NCBI RefSeq assembly: GCF_009739905.1
Contig: NZ_CP034279.1
Span: forward strand, 682,001-746,000
Direction of reading: 5' to 3'
DNA length: 64,000 bases
From: Streptomyces ficellus
Lineage (GTDB): Bacteria; Actinomycetota; Actinomycetes; Streptomycetales; Streptomycetaceae
Part shown: one piece after another, positions 36,788 to 45,581 of the stretch
Position numbering within the stretch: the first letter of the stretch is position 1
Layout: the number at the start of each line of letters is the position of its first letter
Translations under genes and position numbers: made by a program
The notes under the pieces: model-generated
Told to the model about the DNA's origin: nothing
Databases searched by the model: none
The model's input: the letters and a program-made list of their open reading frames with translations, nothing else

Positions 36788-39472
36788 ATGACGACTGCCG
36801 AACCGTTCACACACGCACTGCTGACGGACGGCGCCACGGTGCGCATACGCCGGGCCGTTCCCGAGGACGCGGAGCGAGTGCTGACCTTCTACGACGCCAT
36901 GTCGCCGGAGAACCTGCGGTTGCGCTTCTTCTCGACGGGACGTCGCTCGGCCGAGCTCGCCGCCGCCCGGGTGGCCGCGGCACCGAAGGACGACTATCAG
37001 GCGCTGCTGGCCGAGGCCGGGGACAGGGTTCTCGGCATCGCGGACTACTCGAGGGAACCCGGGACGACCACGGCGGACATCTCCCTCGCCGTCGCGGACG
37101 ACCAGCACGACCGGGGGCTGGGCACGCTGCTGCTGGAACACCTCGTCTCCGTGGCGCGCGGCGCGGGCATCACCGCGTTCACGGCCGACGCGCTCTCCGC
37201 CAACCACGCGGTGCTGAAGGTCTTCTCGGACCTGGGACTGCGGGCGAGGCGCCACTTCGACGGCCCGGAAGTGCGCTACGCGATCGACCTGGCCCAGACG
37301 GACGCCTACCTGTCCGCCACGGACAGGCGCGGGCTCGTCGCCGATGTCGCAAGCCTGACGCCCCTGTTGAAGCCGCGATCGGTCGTGGTCGTCGGGGCCG
37401 GCCGAACGCCGGGCTCCGTCGGACGAGCCGTCCTGCGCAACGCGCGTTCCGGTGGGTTCGCCGGCTTGCTCCGGGCCGTCAATCCGCACGCCGACATCAT
37501 CGAATGGGTGGCCAGCCACCCCTCGGTGCGTTCCCTGCCGTACGTGCCGGACCTGGCCGTCCTGGCTCTCCCGGCACCCGCCGTACCCCAGGCGGCCAAG
37601 GAGTGCGGTGAGGCGGGTGTCCGCGCGCTTCTGGTGCCCTCTTCCGGCCTCACGCGCGAGCAGTCGGTGGAGCTGCTGGCGCACTGCCGCAGTTACGGGA
37701 TGCGCATGGCCGGCCCCAACTGTCTGGGCCTGCTGAACACCGCGCCCGACGTCCGGCTCAACGCCACGTTCGCGGCGCGTCCGCCGCTGCCCGGCACGGC
37801 CGGAGTGGCCGTCCAGTCCGGTGGGGTCGGCATCGCGGTGCTCGACGGACTGTCCCGGCTCGGGATCGGTGTGTCGACGTTCGTCTCCCTCGGCGACAAG
37901 TACGACGTGAGCGGCAACGACCTGCTGCGGTGGTGGGAGACCGACGGCCACACCGACCTTGCGGTGCTGCACTTGGAGTCGTTCGGCAACCCCCGCGCGT
38001 TCTCGCGCACCGCCCGCCGGGTCGCCAGGACCATGCCCATTCTCACCGTTGACGCGGGCCGGTCGGACGCGGGGCGCCGGGCCGCGGCCTCCCACACCGC
38101 GGCCGCCGCCACCCCGACCATGACGCGGGGAGCGCTCTTCACCCAGGCGGGCATCATCGCCACGCACACCATCGGTGAACTCCTGGACACCGCCGCGCTG
38201 CTGAAGGCGCAGCCGCTGCCCGATGGTGATCGCGTGGCCGTGGTGACGAACGCGGGCGGCGCGGGCGTGCTCGCGGCCGACGCGTGCGACGAGGCAGGGC
38301 TGACCGTGCCCGTGCTGAGCGAGGTGACCACGACGGAACTGCTGGCGGACCTCCCCCGAGGTGCGAGCGCCGCCAACCCCGTGGACACGACGGCAGGGGT
38401 CGGCGAGGACCAGTTGCGGCGCTGCGTCGACCGGCTGGCCCGGTGCGGAGAGGTCGACACCGTGCTCGTGGTCCTGGTGCCGACCGCCGTGGCCACTGCC
38501 GTCGGTGACGACCTGGTCGGAGCGCTGGTCCACCAGCCGTCGCCCCGGCCGCGACCGGTGGTCGCGGTGCTGCCTTCGCAGAGCACCCGTGTCGAGCTGC
38601 TGCCGGTCCACGAGGGCGGGCGCGTCCCAGCCTTCGGGGACGCACAGGACGCCGCACGTGCCCTGGCCCACGCGGTGACGCGCGCCAGGTGGCTGGCCCG
38701 GCCCGTCGGCGCCGTCCCCGCGCCGGCCGACGTCGACAGCGTGGCGGCACGCGAGGTGGTCGCTCGCTTCCTGGGCAATCATCCCGAGGGCGGCTGGCTC
38801 GACCCCACGACGGCGGCGGAGCTGCTGGGCCACTACGCGTTCCCGGTGTCCCCGTGGGCCTGGGCGTCGGACGAGGCCGAGGCGGTCCAGGCGGCCGAAC
38901 GGCTCGCCGGGGCGGACGGAGCCGTGGTGATGAAGGCGTACTGGCCCGGACTTGTACACAAGAGCGCTCTCGGGGCCGTCGTCCTCGACCTGCGCGGTCC
39001 CGAACAAGTACGCGCCGCCTACGGGGACTTGACCCGGCGCTTCGGTGACCACATGACCGGTGTGGTCGTCCAACCGCTCGCCGGCCGCGGAACCGAGCTG
39101 TTCGCGGGAGTCGTCCAGGACGCGGTGTTCGGGCCTCTGGTGCTGTTCGGGCTGGGCGGTACGGCCACCGAGGTTCTCACCGACCACGCGGCACGGCTCG
39201 CGCCCCTGACCGACGTGGACGTGCGGGAGCTGATGCGGTCACCGCGCTGCGCCCCCCTGGTGTTCGGCCACCGAGGAGGCGGCCCCCTCGACGTGCCGGG
39301 TCTGGAGCAGGTGCTGCTCCGTCTGTCCCGGATGGCGTGCGACCTGCCTGAACTGGCCGAGATGGACTTCAACCCCGTCCTGGCGCGCGCGGAGTCCGTC
39401 GTGGTGGTGGACGCCCGTGTCCGGCTGCGGCCGGCCCGTCCCGTCGACCCCTATCTGCGCAGGCTCCGCTGA
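36788..39472 (+). CDS. GNAT acetyltransferase fused to ADP-forming acyl-CoA synthetase (Pat-like)
   Basis: An 894-residue fusion. Residues 15-165 are a GNAT domain (RIRRAVPEDAERVL; CoA loop DRGLGT). Residues 190-640 are the CoA-binding and succinyl-CoA-ligase-like parts (VVVVGAGRTPGSVGRAVL, AGPNCLGLLN, SHTAAAATPTMTRGA). Residues 670-890 are an ATP-grasp domain (VVMKAYWPGLVHKS). Related fusions acetylate lysines of acyl-CoA synthetases and other proteins; the synthetase half may be a sensor rather than an active ligase. The order, GNAT first, is that of actinobacterial versions. The ATG at 36788 follows AGGAGGAGGG. Confidence 0.87.
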   Translation: MTTAEPFTHALLTDGATVRIRRAVPEDAERVLTFYDAMSPENLRLRFFSTGRRSAELAAARVAAAPKDDYQALLAEAGDRVLGIADYSREPGTTTADISLAVADDQHDRGLGTLLLEHLVSVARGAGITAFTADALSANHAVLKVFSDLGLRARRHFDGPEVRYAIDLAQTDAYLSATDRRGLVADVASLTPLLKPRSVVVVGAGRTPGSVGRAVLRNARSGGFAGLLRAVNPHADIIEWVASHPSVRSLPYVPDLAVLALPAPAVPQAAKECGEAGVRALLVPSSGLTREQSVELLAHCRSYGMRMAGPNCLGLLNTAPDVRLNATFAARPPLPGTAGVAVQSGGVGIAVLDGLSRLGIGVSTFVSLGDKYDVSGNDLLRWWETDGHTDLAVLHLESFGNPRAFSRTARRVARTMPILTVDAGRSDAGRRAAASHTAAAATPTMTRGALFTQAGIIATHTIGELLDTAALLKAQPLPDGDRVAVVTNAGGAGVLAADACDEAGLTVPVLSEVTTTELLADLPRGASAANPVDTTAGVGEDQLRRCVDRLARCGEVDTVLVVLVPTAVATAVGDDLVGALVHQPSPRPRPVVAVLPSQSTRVELLPVHEGGRVPAFGDAQDAARALAHAVTRARWLARPVGAVPAPADVDSVAAREVVARFLGNHPEGGWLDPTTAAELLGHYAFPVSPWAWASDEAEAVQAAERLAGADGAVVMKAYWPGLVHKSALGAVVLDLRGPEQVRAAYGDLTRRFGDHMTGVVVQPLAGRGTELFAGVVQDAVFGPLVLFGLGGTATEVLTDHAARLAPLTDVDVRELMRSPRCAPLVFGHRGGGPLDVPGLEQVLLRLSRMACDLPELAEMDFNPVLARAESVVVVDARVRLRPARPVDPYLRRLR

Positions 39473-39478
39473 TCGAGG

Positions 39479-41071
39479 TCACGTCCGGCCCGCCCATGTC
39501 TCCGCTGCGCCGATCAGACCCAGCCAGCCGTTCAGCCCGGCCACGTCCGGAGCCCCGCACGTGAAGCCGACATGGCCGTCCGGGCGAACGGCCATCAGCC
39601 CGCGCCCCGGGCTGTTCATCAGCCGAAGGACGTCGAGGTACGGTCCGTGGGTCGCGTCCGGCAGCGGTTCGGCGTCCCGTTGCAGGAGCAGGTGCACACC
39701 GGGGCGGGCCAGCAGATCGTGCAGCCGCCGCGGAGGCCCCCCGACACTGACGGTCGCGTCCGGCAGGCGGTCTCCCGGGTGAGGAGCACCACGGAGGCGC
39801 GGTGCTCCCTTCACCGACAGGGGGCTGCGCCGGTAGTCGACCCGCAGCTGGGAGATGACGCGGATGCCTTCAGCGACAAGCCGTCGTCGATCCAGGAGGA
39901 CCGGCACGACGGGCGCGCCGTGAGGAGCCGCGACCGCGCGCAGCCACGACGGGACGCGTCCGGTCGACGCCTCGGCCCAGAACGCGGCGTGCGTCAGGAG
40001 CAGACGCCGGCAGGCAACCGGTCTGCGTTCCCTGTCGTAGGAGTCGAGCAGTGCGCCGGTGTCGAGCTGGTCCGCCGGTTCGCGTTCGGCGGCGCCGATG
40101 GCGAAGCCGAGCTTCCAGCCCAGGTTCACCGCGTCCTGGATTCCGGCGTTCATACCCTGGCCGGTGGCTGGAGAGTAGTTGTGAGCCGCGTCCCCCAGGA
40201 GGAAGAGCCGCCCGCGGCGGAACCTCCGCGCCAGGCGGTACTGCAGCGGCACCCGGGCGGACCACACGAGCCGCTCGATGCGTGCGTCCGTACCGGCATC
40301 GCTCAGGAGCTGCTGCAGTTCCGCGCGAGGGACCGCTGGACCGGGCTGGCCGAACCTTGCCGAGGGACCGGAAGTGGAATCGGAGGCCCGCGTGGCCAGC
40401 AGCCGCCAGGCGGCCTGCTCCCCGAGCGGGAAAAGGAGCAGCAGTCCCTGGCGTCCTGCGAAGGCTTCGGCTCCGTCACCTCCGGATCCCCGGCTGAGGT
40501 CGATGTCGGCGAGGACCGCCTCCACCGCGTAGGGCCTGCCGTACCAACCGATTCCGGCGCAGGCCCGCACGGTACTGGCCGGGCCGTCGCAGCCCGCGAC
40601 GAAAGGACACCGGATCATGTCCGTGCCCGTCCTGGAGCGCAGGACGGCGTCAGCGCCGTGCCTCCCCTCACGCACGGCGACCAGTTCGGTACCTCGCTCC
40701 ACCTCCACCCCACGGCCGGCGAGGGCGGTCGCCAGCACCCTCTCGACGTCCGCCTGCCGGATCAGTGACAGATGCGGAAAGGCCGTGTCCGGCAGCGCGA
40801 GGTCCGCCAGTCCGGCCCTCACGACCTGCGGCCCGAGATGGAGACCGACCGTCGGGGCGGTGTCCGCCAGACCCAGCAGGGCGTCCGTGACACCGAGCGG
40901 GCGCAGGGCCTCCAGGGTGCGCGGGTGCAGGATGAGTGCGCGGGAGGGCCGGAACGCTTCGGGGCGTCGCTCGACGACGCGGACGCGTGCGCCGTGGCAG
41001 TGGGCCTGCAGCGCCAACGTGAGGCCGGTCGGACCGGCCCCGACCACGAGGACGTCCACCGCTCCCGTCAC
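39479..41071 (-). CDS. FAD-dependent aromatic-type monooxygenase
   Basis: A 530-residue class A flavoprotein monooxygenase. It has the dinucleotide fold VLVVGAGPTGLTLALQA near the start, the DG motif CDGPASTVR, the GD motif LGDAAHNYSPATGQGMN, and a C-terminal thioredoxin-like part. The family adds oxygen to phenols or polyketides using NAD(P)H; the substrate here is unknown. The GTG at 41071 overlaps the stop of the small gene upstream (GTGA), so the two are coupled. An alternative GTG at 41095 lies inside that gene. It converges on the GNAT fusion gene with a 6-bp gap. Confidence 0.83.
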   Translation of the reverse strand: MTGAVDVLVVGAGPTGLTLALQAHCHGARVRVVERRPEAFRPSRALILHPRTLEALRPLGVTDALLGLADTAPTVGLHLGPQVVRAGLADLALPDTAFPHLSLIRQADVERVLATALAGRGVEVERGTELVAVREGRHGADAVLRSRTGTDMIRCPFVAGCDGPASTVRACAGIGWYGRPYAVEAVLADIDLSRGSGGDGAEAFAGRQGLLLLFPLGEQAAWRLLATRASDSTSGPSARFGQPGPAVPRAELQQLLSDAGTDARIERLVWSARVPLQYRLARRFRRGRLFLLGDAAHNYSPATGQGMNAGIQDAVNLGWKLGFAIGAAEREPADQLDTGALLDSYDRERRPVACRRLLLTHAAFWAEASTGRVPSWLRAVAAPHGAPVVPVLLDRRRLVAEGIRVISQLRVDYRRSPLSVKGAPRLRGAPHPGDRLPDATVSVGGPPRRLHDLLARPGVHLLLQRDAEPLPDATHGPYLDVLRLMNSPGRGLMAVRPDGHVGFTCGAPDVAGLNGWLGLIGAAETWAGRT

Positions 41072-41634
41072 GTCGTGTCCTGGACGCGCCACCACGCCTC
41101 GGTGCCGTCCGGCCCCAGGCCCTCCGCCCGCCCGGGATCGGCGAGGAAGTCGTCACGGCGCAACCCGGGCAGTACGGCGTATCGGATCGACCCCGGCACA
41201 CTGACCAGCGCCAGCACCCGCCACAGGCATCGCGCATAGTGCTCGGCGCGATCCGGGCCGTCCCACTCGTACACACCGCGGTAGCGGTCACGCTCGTCGT
41301 GGGCGAGCCACAGTTTGGAGGCGAACCCCGGAAAGCCGACGAACAGCGGAGTGTTCAGCAGGCTTTCCTTTCGGAAGAGGGCGTGGCCGGGCCCGCCGAC
41401 CAGGCGCAGTCGGAAGACGACCACCAGCGTGCAGGGATTCTTCGCCAGGCCACTGCCGAGGCGGGTCTCCCTGTACACCCGGGCCGAAGTGCCGTCCTCG
41501 AAATGGAGCCGCATGCCCAGCCGTTCCTTCGGCACGTGGACTCGGCATCGCGTGAGCAGCGCGGAAGAGGCGAGGAAGCAGTCGGCGACACCGAGCCATG
41601 CCTCTCCATGACCAAGGGGTCGTTGTTCACCCAT
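41068..41634 (-). CDS. conserved hypothetical protein coupled to the monooxygenase
   Basis: A 188-residue protein I cannot assign with confidence. The C-terminal half (FPGFASKLWLAHDERDRYRGVYEWDG region, then SVPGSIRYAVLPG) is reminiscent of small alpha-beta-barrel monooxygenase-like proteins that read through a substrate or flavin site. There is no signal peptide. The ATG at 41634 follows GGAGG with 8-nt spacing. It sits between a usp gene (32 bp upstream) and the monooxygenase gene (overlapping), so the three form one operon. Confidence 0.7.
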   Translation of the reverse strand: MGEQRPLGHGEAWLGVADCFLASSALLTRCRVHVPKERLGMRLHFEDGTSARVYRETRLGSGLAKNPCTLVVVFRLRLVGGPGHALFRKESLLNTPLFVGFPGFASKLWLAHDERDRYRGVYEWDGPDRAEHYARCLWRVLALVSVPGSIRYAVLPGLRRDDFLADPGRAEGLGPDGTEAWWRVQDTT

Positions 41635-41666
41635 GGTGGTGGCCTCCTCCCGAAGACTTGGAAGGT

Positions 41667-42566
41667 CTAGGGGTTGTGCGGCACCACGGCCAACGGACAG
41701 GCCGCGTGATGGATCATCGCGTGCGTCACGGGTCCCAGGCGCATGCCGGCGTCAGCGCGGTGACCGACGACGAGGAGACTGGCGTCCTCGGCGGCCAGCC
41801 GCAGGCTGGGGGCGGCGCGCTCCTCGACCAGCCGCTCCGTAACCGCCACCTCCGGGTACTTCTCGCGCCACGGGTGCAGTACGGCGGCGAGGGACAGCCT
41901 CGTCGCGTTCCGCATGGTGTCGGCCTCCGCCGGCGACACCGGGCCGCCCGTCCGACCGTGGGGGCGCAGAGCGGGCGCTTTCCACGCGTACACCGCCGTC
42001 AGCGATGTCGCCCTCACCTTCGCCGCCTCGAAGGCGAACGACAGCAGTTCCTCACCGGGATGCTCCAGGTCGAGGCCGAGGACGACCCGCCGGAACGGTG
42101 CCCTTGGGGCCGACCCGCCGTAGGGGGCACGTGCACGTTCGTCCTGTGCCCGCTCGCCGGCGCGGACGAGCACAACCGGGCCGCGCGCCCGAGCCGTGAC
42201 GTCCAGCGCCACAGAGCCGACCATGAAACCCTCCAGGCTGCTGAACCCATGAGATCCGAGGGCCAGCAAGCGGGAGGACTCCGCCGCCGCCAGAAGGGCG
42301 GGGACCGGTGCCTCAGCGATGCGGTGGGGGACGAGACGCAGGCCGGGGTGATCCGCCAGAAGCCTCCTGGAGATGAAGTCCAGTGCCCGGTCCTCACGCT
42401 CGGCCGGCACGTCGATCTCCGGCAGGTGCGTACGCGGTGTCGGTTCGTAGCCGGCCTGCAGCAGGGTCAGGGGCAAGCCCCTGAGCACCGCCTCACGGGC
42501 GGCCCACGCGGCGGCGGCGTTGCTCTCGGCGGAGCCGTCCACGCCTACGGTGATCGTCTTGCGCAT
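41667..42566 (-). CDS. tandem universal stress protein
   Basis: A 299-residue double Usp. The first loop is nearly canonical (GSHGFSSLEGFMVGS); the second is shortened (GHRADAGMRLGP). An insertion with GGSAPRAPFRR links the domains. The ATG at 42566 follows GAGAGG. It is the first gene of an operon with the small protein and the monooxygenase. Confidence 0.87.
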   Translation of the reverse strand: MRKTITVGVDGSAESNAAAAWAAREAVLRGLPLTLLQAGYEPTPRTHLPEIDVPAEREDRALDFISRRLLADHPGLRLVPHRIAEAPVPALLAAAESSRLLALGSHGFSSLEGFMVGSVALDVTARARGPVVLVRAGERAQDERARAPYGGSAPRAPFRRVVLGLDLEHPGEELLSFAFEAAKVRATSLTAVYAWKAPALRPHGRTGGPVSPAEADTMRNATRLSLAAVLHPWREKYPEVAVTERLVEERAAPSLRLAAEDASLLVVGHRADAGMRLGPVTHAMIHHAACPLAVVPHNP

Positions 42567-42902
42567 GATGCGCCTCTCGGTCGCGTCGTGGCTGTACGGC
42601 GGCCCCCGGCGACCATGTCGACGTGGCAGGGACAGCCACCGCAAGAGGCGAAAGGAGCCCATCCGCTTCTCGCGGATCCTGATTGCGCGGTGCACGGTTC
42701 ATGACCGCTCCCCCGCGCCTCTGATGGGGCTCCTTCCGCCAATTCCAGGTAAACACCGTCACCGCCTGGCCACTAGGGCCTACCGGCCCCTTCACGTACG
42801 CAGCCGACGCGGTGGCACGGCCGGCGACGGACGGTCCCGGGTTCTTCGCCGCAGGGAAGACCGTGCGCGGACGATCGCCACGCAACCGCCCGTTGGTTCC
42901 CG
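42567..42902. other. 336-bp gap between a usp gene and the alcohol dehydrogenase gene
   Basis: No gene seen. A perfect DosR-like box is at 42776-42789. The stretch 42730-42770 has lower GC (AATTCCAGGTAAAC), which may be promoter sequence. Confidence 0.55.
42776..42789. promoter_or_regulatory. DosR-like box, GGGCC-TACC-GGCCC
   Basis: A perfect palindrome but 210 bp upstream of the usp ATG, further than the other boxes. This implies a long leader or a start upstream of the one I chose. Confidence 0.55.
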
Positions 42903-43973
42903 CTAGGCCGCGACATTGACCTCGTCGTGCTTGGCGCCGCCCAGCACCACCTTGAGCGCTCCGGTGTGCGCCGCGCCGGAAAAGACCTCGTACGCCTCCT
43001 CCATCTGCCCCAGCTCGAACCGGTGGGTCACCATCGCCGACGCGGCTGGAAGTCGCCCGGCGGCCATCATGCGCAGCAGCAGCGGAGTGGAGTGGGTGTC
43101 GACGAGCCCCGTGGTGATCGTGACGTCCTTGATCCACAGGTCTTCGAGGTGGAGGGCCGCCGGCTTGCCGTGGACGCCGACGTTGGCGACGTGGCCTCCG
43201 GGCCGGACCATGCGCGTGCACTGCTCGAACGCCTCGGGCACCCCGACGGCCTCGACCACCACGTCGGCACCCAGGCCGTCGGTGAGGTCCATGACCAGCT
43301 GCTCCGGGTCCTCGGCGGCGCTGACGGCGGCGTCCGCACCCATGGAGCGTGGCGCTTCCAGCCGGGATTCCGCGAGATCCACCGCGATGATGCGCCCGGG
43401 GGTGTACAGCTGGGCGGTCGCGATGGTGGCGAGTCCGATCGGCCCGGCCCCGACCACGACGACCGTGTCCCCCGGGCGCACATGCCCGTTGAGCACGCCG
43501 ACCTCGTAGCCCGTGGGGAAGATGTCGGCCAGCAGGACCGCGTCCTCACTGGTGACGGCACTCGGCAGCGGGTGCACCGAGAGGTCGGCGAAGGGTACGC
43601 GGACGTACTCGGCCTGGGTGCCGTCGATGAGGTGCCCGAGCACCCAGCCGCCGCCACCCCGGCACTGCCCGTAGCGGTTCTCCCGGCAGAACCCGCAGCG
43701 GCCGCAGGCGGCGATGCAGGAGATCAGAACCCGGTCCCCGGGCCGGACCGTCCGTACGTCGCTGCCGACCTCCACGACCTCGCCCACCGCCTCGTGGCCC
43801 AGGACCGTTCCGGGGGTCACCTCAGGCACGTCGCCCTTGATGATGTGCAGGTCGGTACCGCAGATGGTGACGGCCTCGACGCGGATCACCGCATCGGCCG
43901 CGTCCTTGATACCGGGGTCGGGCACGTCCTCCCAGGACGTCTGACCGGGACCCTGGAACACCAATGCCTTCAT
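42903..43973 (-). CDS. zinc-dependent alcohol dehydrogenase
   Basis: A 356-residue medium-chain dehydrogenase. Catalytic zinc ligands are Cys38 (ICGTDLH) and His60-Glu61 (LGHEAVGE). Structural zinc ligands are Cys90, Cys93, Cys96 and Cys104. The NAD(P) fold shows VVVVGAGPIGLA near 171-182. It probably oxidises or reduces an alcohol or aldehyde and could dispose of reducing power when oxygen is low. The ATG at 43973 follows GAGAAGGACG. It is divergent from the beta-CASP gene; tandem DosR-like boxes lie between them. Confidence 0.9.
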   Translation of the reverse strand: MKALVFQGPGQTSWEDVPDPGIKDAADAVIRVEAVTICGTDLHIIKGDVPEVTPGTVLGHEAVGEVVEVGSDVRTVRPGDRVLISCIAACGRCGFCRENRYGQCRGGGGWVLGHLIDGTQAEYVRVPFADLSVHPLPSAVTSEDAVLLADIFPTGYEVGVLNGHVRPGDTVVVVGAGPIGLATIATAQLYTPGRIIAVDLAESRLEAPRSMGADAAVSAAEDPEQLVMDLTDGLGADVVVEAVGVPEAFEQCTRMVRPGGHVANVGVHGKPAALHLEDLWIKDVTITTGLVDTHSTPLLLRMMAAGRLPAASAMVTHRFELGQMEEAYEVFSGAAHTGALKVVLGGAKHDEVNVAA

Positions 43974-44038
43974 GACGTCGTCCTTCTCTCGGATTCGCGG
44001 TACAGAACCACGGTCACGCCGCCACGCCCGCGACGCTG

Positions 44039-44052
44039 GGGCCGATCGGCCT
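44039..44052. promoter_or_regulatory. DosR-like box, GGGCC-GATC-GGCCT
   Basis: One mismatch in the outermost right base. It is 66 bp upstream of the alcohol dehydrogenase ATG, the same distance as the box upstream of the usp-ppdK operon. Confidence 0.6.
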
Positions 44053-44059
44053 TCGGAAG

Positions 44060-44073
44060 GGGACGGTCGGACC
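44060..44073. promoter_or_regulatory. DosR-like box, GGGAC-GGTC-GGACC
   Basis: 21 bp after the previous box and 65 bp upstream of the beta-CASP ATG. It uses the GGGAC half found in the mycobacterial box. The pair sits symmetrically between two divergent genes. Confidence 0.55.
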
Positions 44074-44137
44074 CCTCTCTCTCCGGGTGGGCGGTGCCAC
44101 TCTGGTACCGGGGCCGAAGGCCGGAGGTGGAACGATC

Positions 44138-45574
44138 ATGGGTGTGGCTCCTCTTGACCGGGCAGCGGTGACGCCCGCCAAGCCCAGGCCGGCCTTGCTG
44201 ACGTTCCTCGGGGGCGTCGGGACCGTTACCGGCAGCCGGTTCCTCGTCGAGAGCGATCACACACGCGTCCTGCTCGACTGTGGTCTCTTCCAGGGTCTCG
44301 CCGACCTGCGACGGCGCAACTGGCGCCCCCTCCCCCGCGTCGCCGCGGATGTCCACGCCGTCGTCGTCACGCACGCGCACCTGGACCATTGCGGGTATCT
44401 GCCCCGGCTGGTCCGCCACGGGTTTCGCGGCCCCATCCTCATGACCGCCTACACGGCCCGCCTCACGGAGATCGTCCTGCGGGACAGCGCCCATCTGCAG
44501 ATGGAGGCGGCCCAGCACGCCAACGAGCACGGCTGGTCGAAGCACAGGCCCGCCAAGCCGCTGTACGACAACCAGGACGTGGAGCGCACGCTCAAGCTCT
44601 TCGATCCCGTGCCGGTCGGCAGCACGGTGGAGATCGAGGCGGGCACCACCCTGACCCTGCACCACGCGGGCCACATCCTCGGTTCGGCCTGGGCCCGCCT
44701 GACTCTCGAGGACGGGCACACCCTGGCCACCAGCGGAGACCTGGGCCGCCCCGGCCACCCCCTGCTGCGACCCGCCGAACCGTTCTCCGGGGCGGACGTG
44801 CTGCTGGTGGAATCCACGTACGGCAACCGCCGGCACGACGACGAAACGGCGCGGGCAGGGTTCGCCGACGTCATCACCCGCACGCTCGCGCGCGGTGGGA
44901 CCGTCGTGATACCCGCCTTCGCACTCGACCGCACGGAGGTCGTCCTGCACGAACTGTCGGAGCTCCGCCGCGCAGGCACGCTGCCGGCCGACGTGCCCGT
45001 GTTCGTCGACAGTCCCATGGCTCTGGCCGCACTCGACGTCTACCGGGACGCGGTCGCCGCTCAAGCGGCCGAACTACGACCGGAGATCGCCGGTCACGGC
45101 GCCGCGGACCTGCATCCCGAGCCCTTCCTGGCCGCCCGCACCGTCCAGGAATCCATCGCCATCAGCGAGCGGGAAGGCCCCGCGGTGATCGTCTCCTCCG
45201 CCGGCATGGCCACGGGCGGCCGAGTGCTGCACCACCTGAGCCGACTTCTCCCGGACCCACGCAACGCCGTCGTCATCGTCGGCTTCGCCGCCGCGGGAAC
45301 GCGGTCCCGCGAGCTGGTCGACGGCGCCCGCACGCTCAAGATGTTCGGTGAATACCTACCGGTGCGAGCCGGGATCGCCAACGTCCCCCACTTCTCGGCC
45401 CACGCCGACGCGGCACAGATCATCGACTGGCTGCGGGAGGCGCCGGCCCCCCACACCACATACCTCGTCCACGGCGAGCCGGACGCCGCCGACGCCCTAC
45501 GCTCTCGCATCGACCGGGAACTGAACTGGACGGCAGTGGTCCCCCGGTCCGGCGAAGCGGTCCTGGTGCGATGA
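44138..45574 (+). CDS. metallo-beta-lactamase / beta-CASP family nuclease
   Basis: A 478-residue protein with the metal site [13 protein letters not shown] (His79, His81, Asp83, His84), a second metal region ([22 protein letters not shown]), the beta-CASP domain, and the motifs [15 protein letters not shown] and FSAHAD. This is the CPSF/RNase J-like group, so it probably cuts RNA. Genes of this type occur near dormancy genes. The ATG at 44138 follows GGAGG with 9-nt spacing; an earlier GTG at 44087 would overlap the operator region. It converges with the GH65 gene. Confidence 0.87.
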   Translation: MGVAPLDRAAVTPAKPRPALLTFLGGVGTVTGSRFLVESDHTRVLLDCGLFQGLADLRRRNWRPLPRVAADVHAVVVTHAHLDHCGYLPRLVRHGFRGPILMTAYTARLTEIVLRDSAHLQMEAAQHANEHGWSKHRPAKPLYDNQDVERTLKLFDPVPVGSTVEIEAGTTLTLHHAGHILGSAWARLTLEDGHTLATSGDLGRPGHPLLRPAEPFSGADVLLVESTYGNRRHDDETARAGFADVITRTLARGGTVVIPAFALDRTEVVLHELSELRRAGTLPADVPVFVDSPMALAALDVYRDAVAAQAAELRPEIAGHGAADLHPEPFLAARTVQESIAISEREGPAVIVSSAGMATGGRVLHHLSRLLPDPRNAVVIVGFAAAGTRSRELVDGARTLKMFGEYLPVRAGIANVPHFSAHADAAQIIDWLREAPAPHTTYLVHGEPDAADALRSRIDRELNWTAVVPRSGEAVLVR

Positions 45575-45581
45575 CCGCTCC

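Noticed and set aside
36251-39187. 978-codon open frame on the minus strand opposite the GNAT fusion
   Set aside because: Gly/Arg/His-rich filler sequence typical of antisense frames at this GC. The plus strand has clear GNAT, CoA-binding and ATP-grasp domains.
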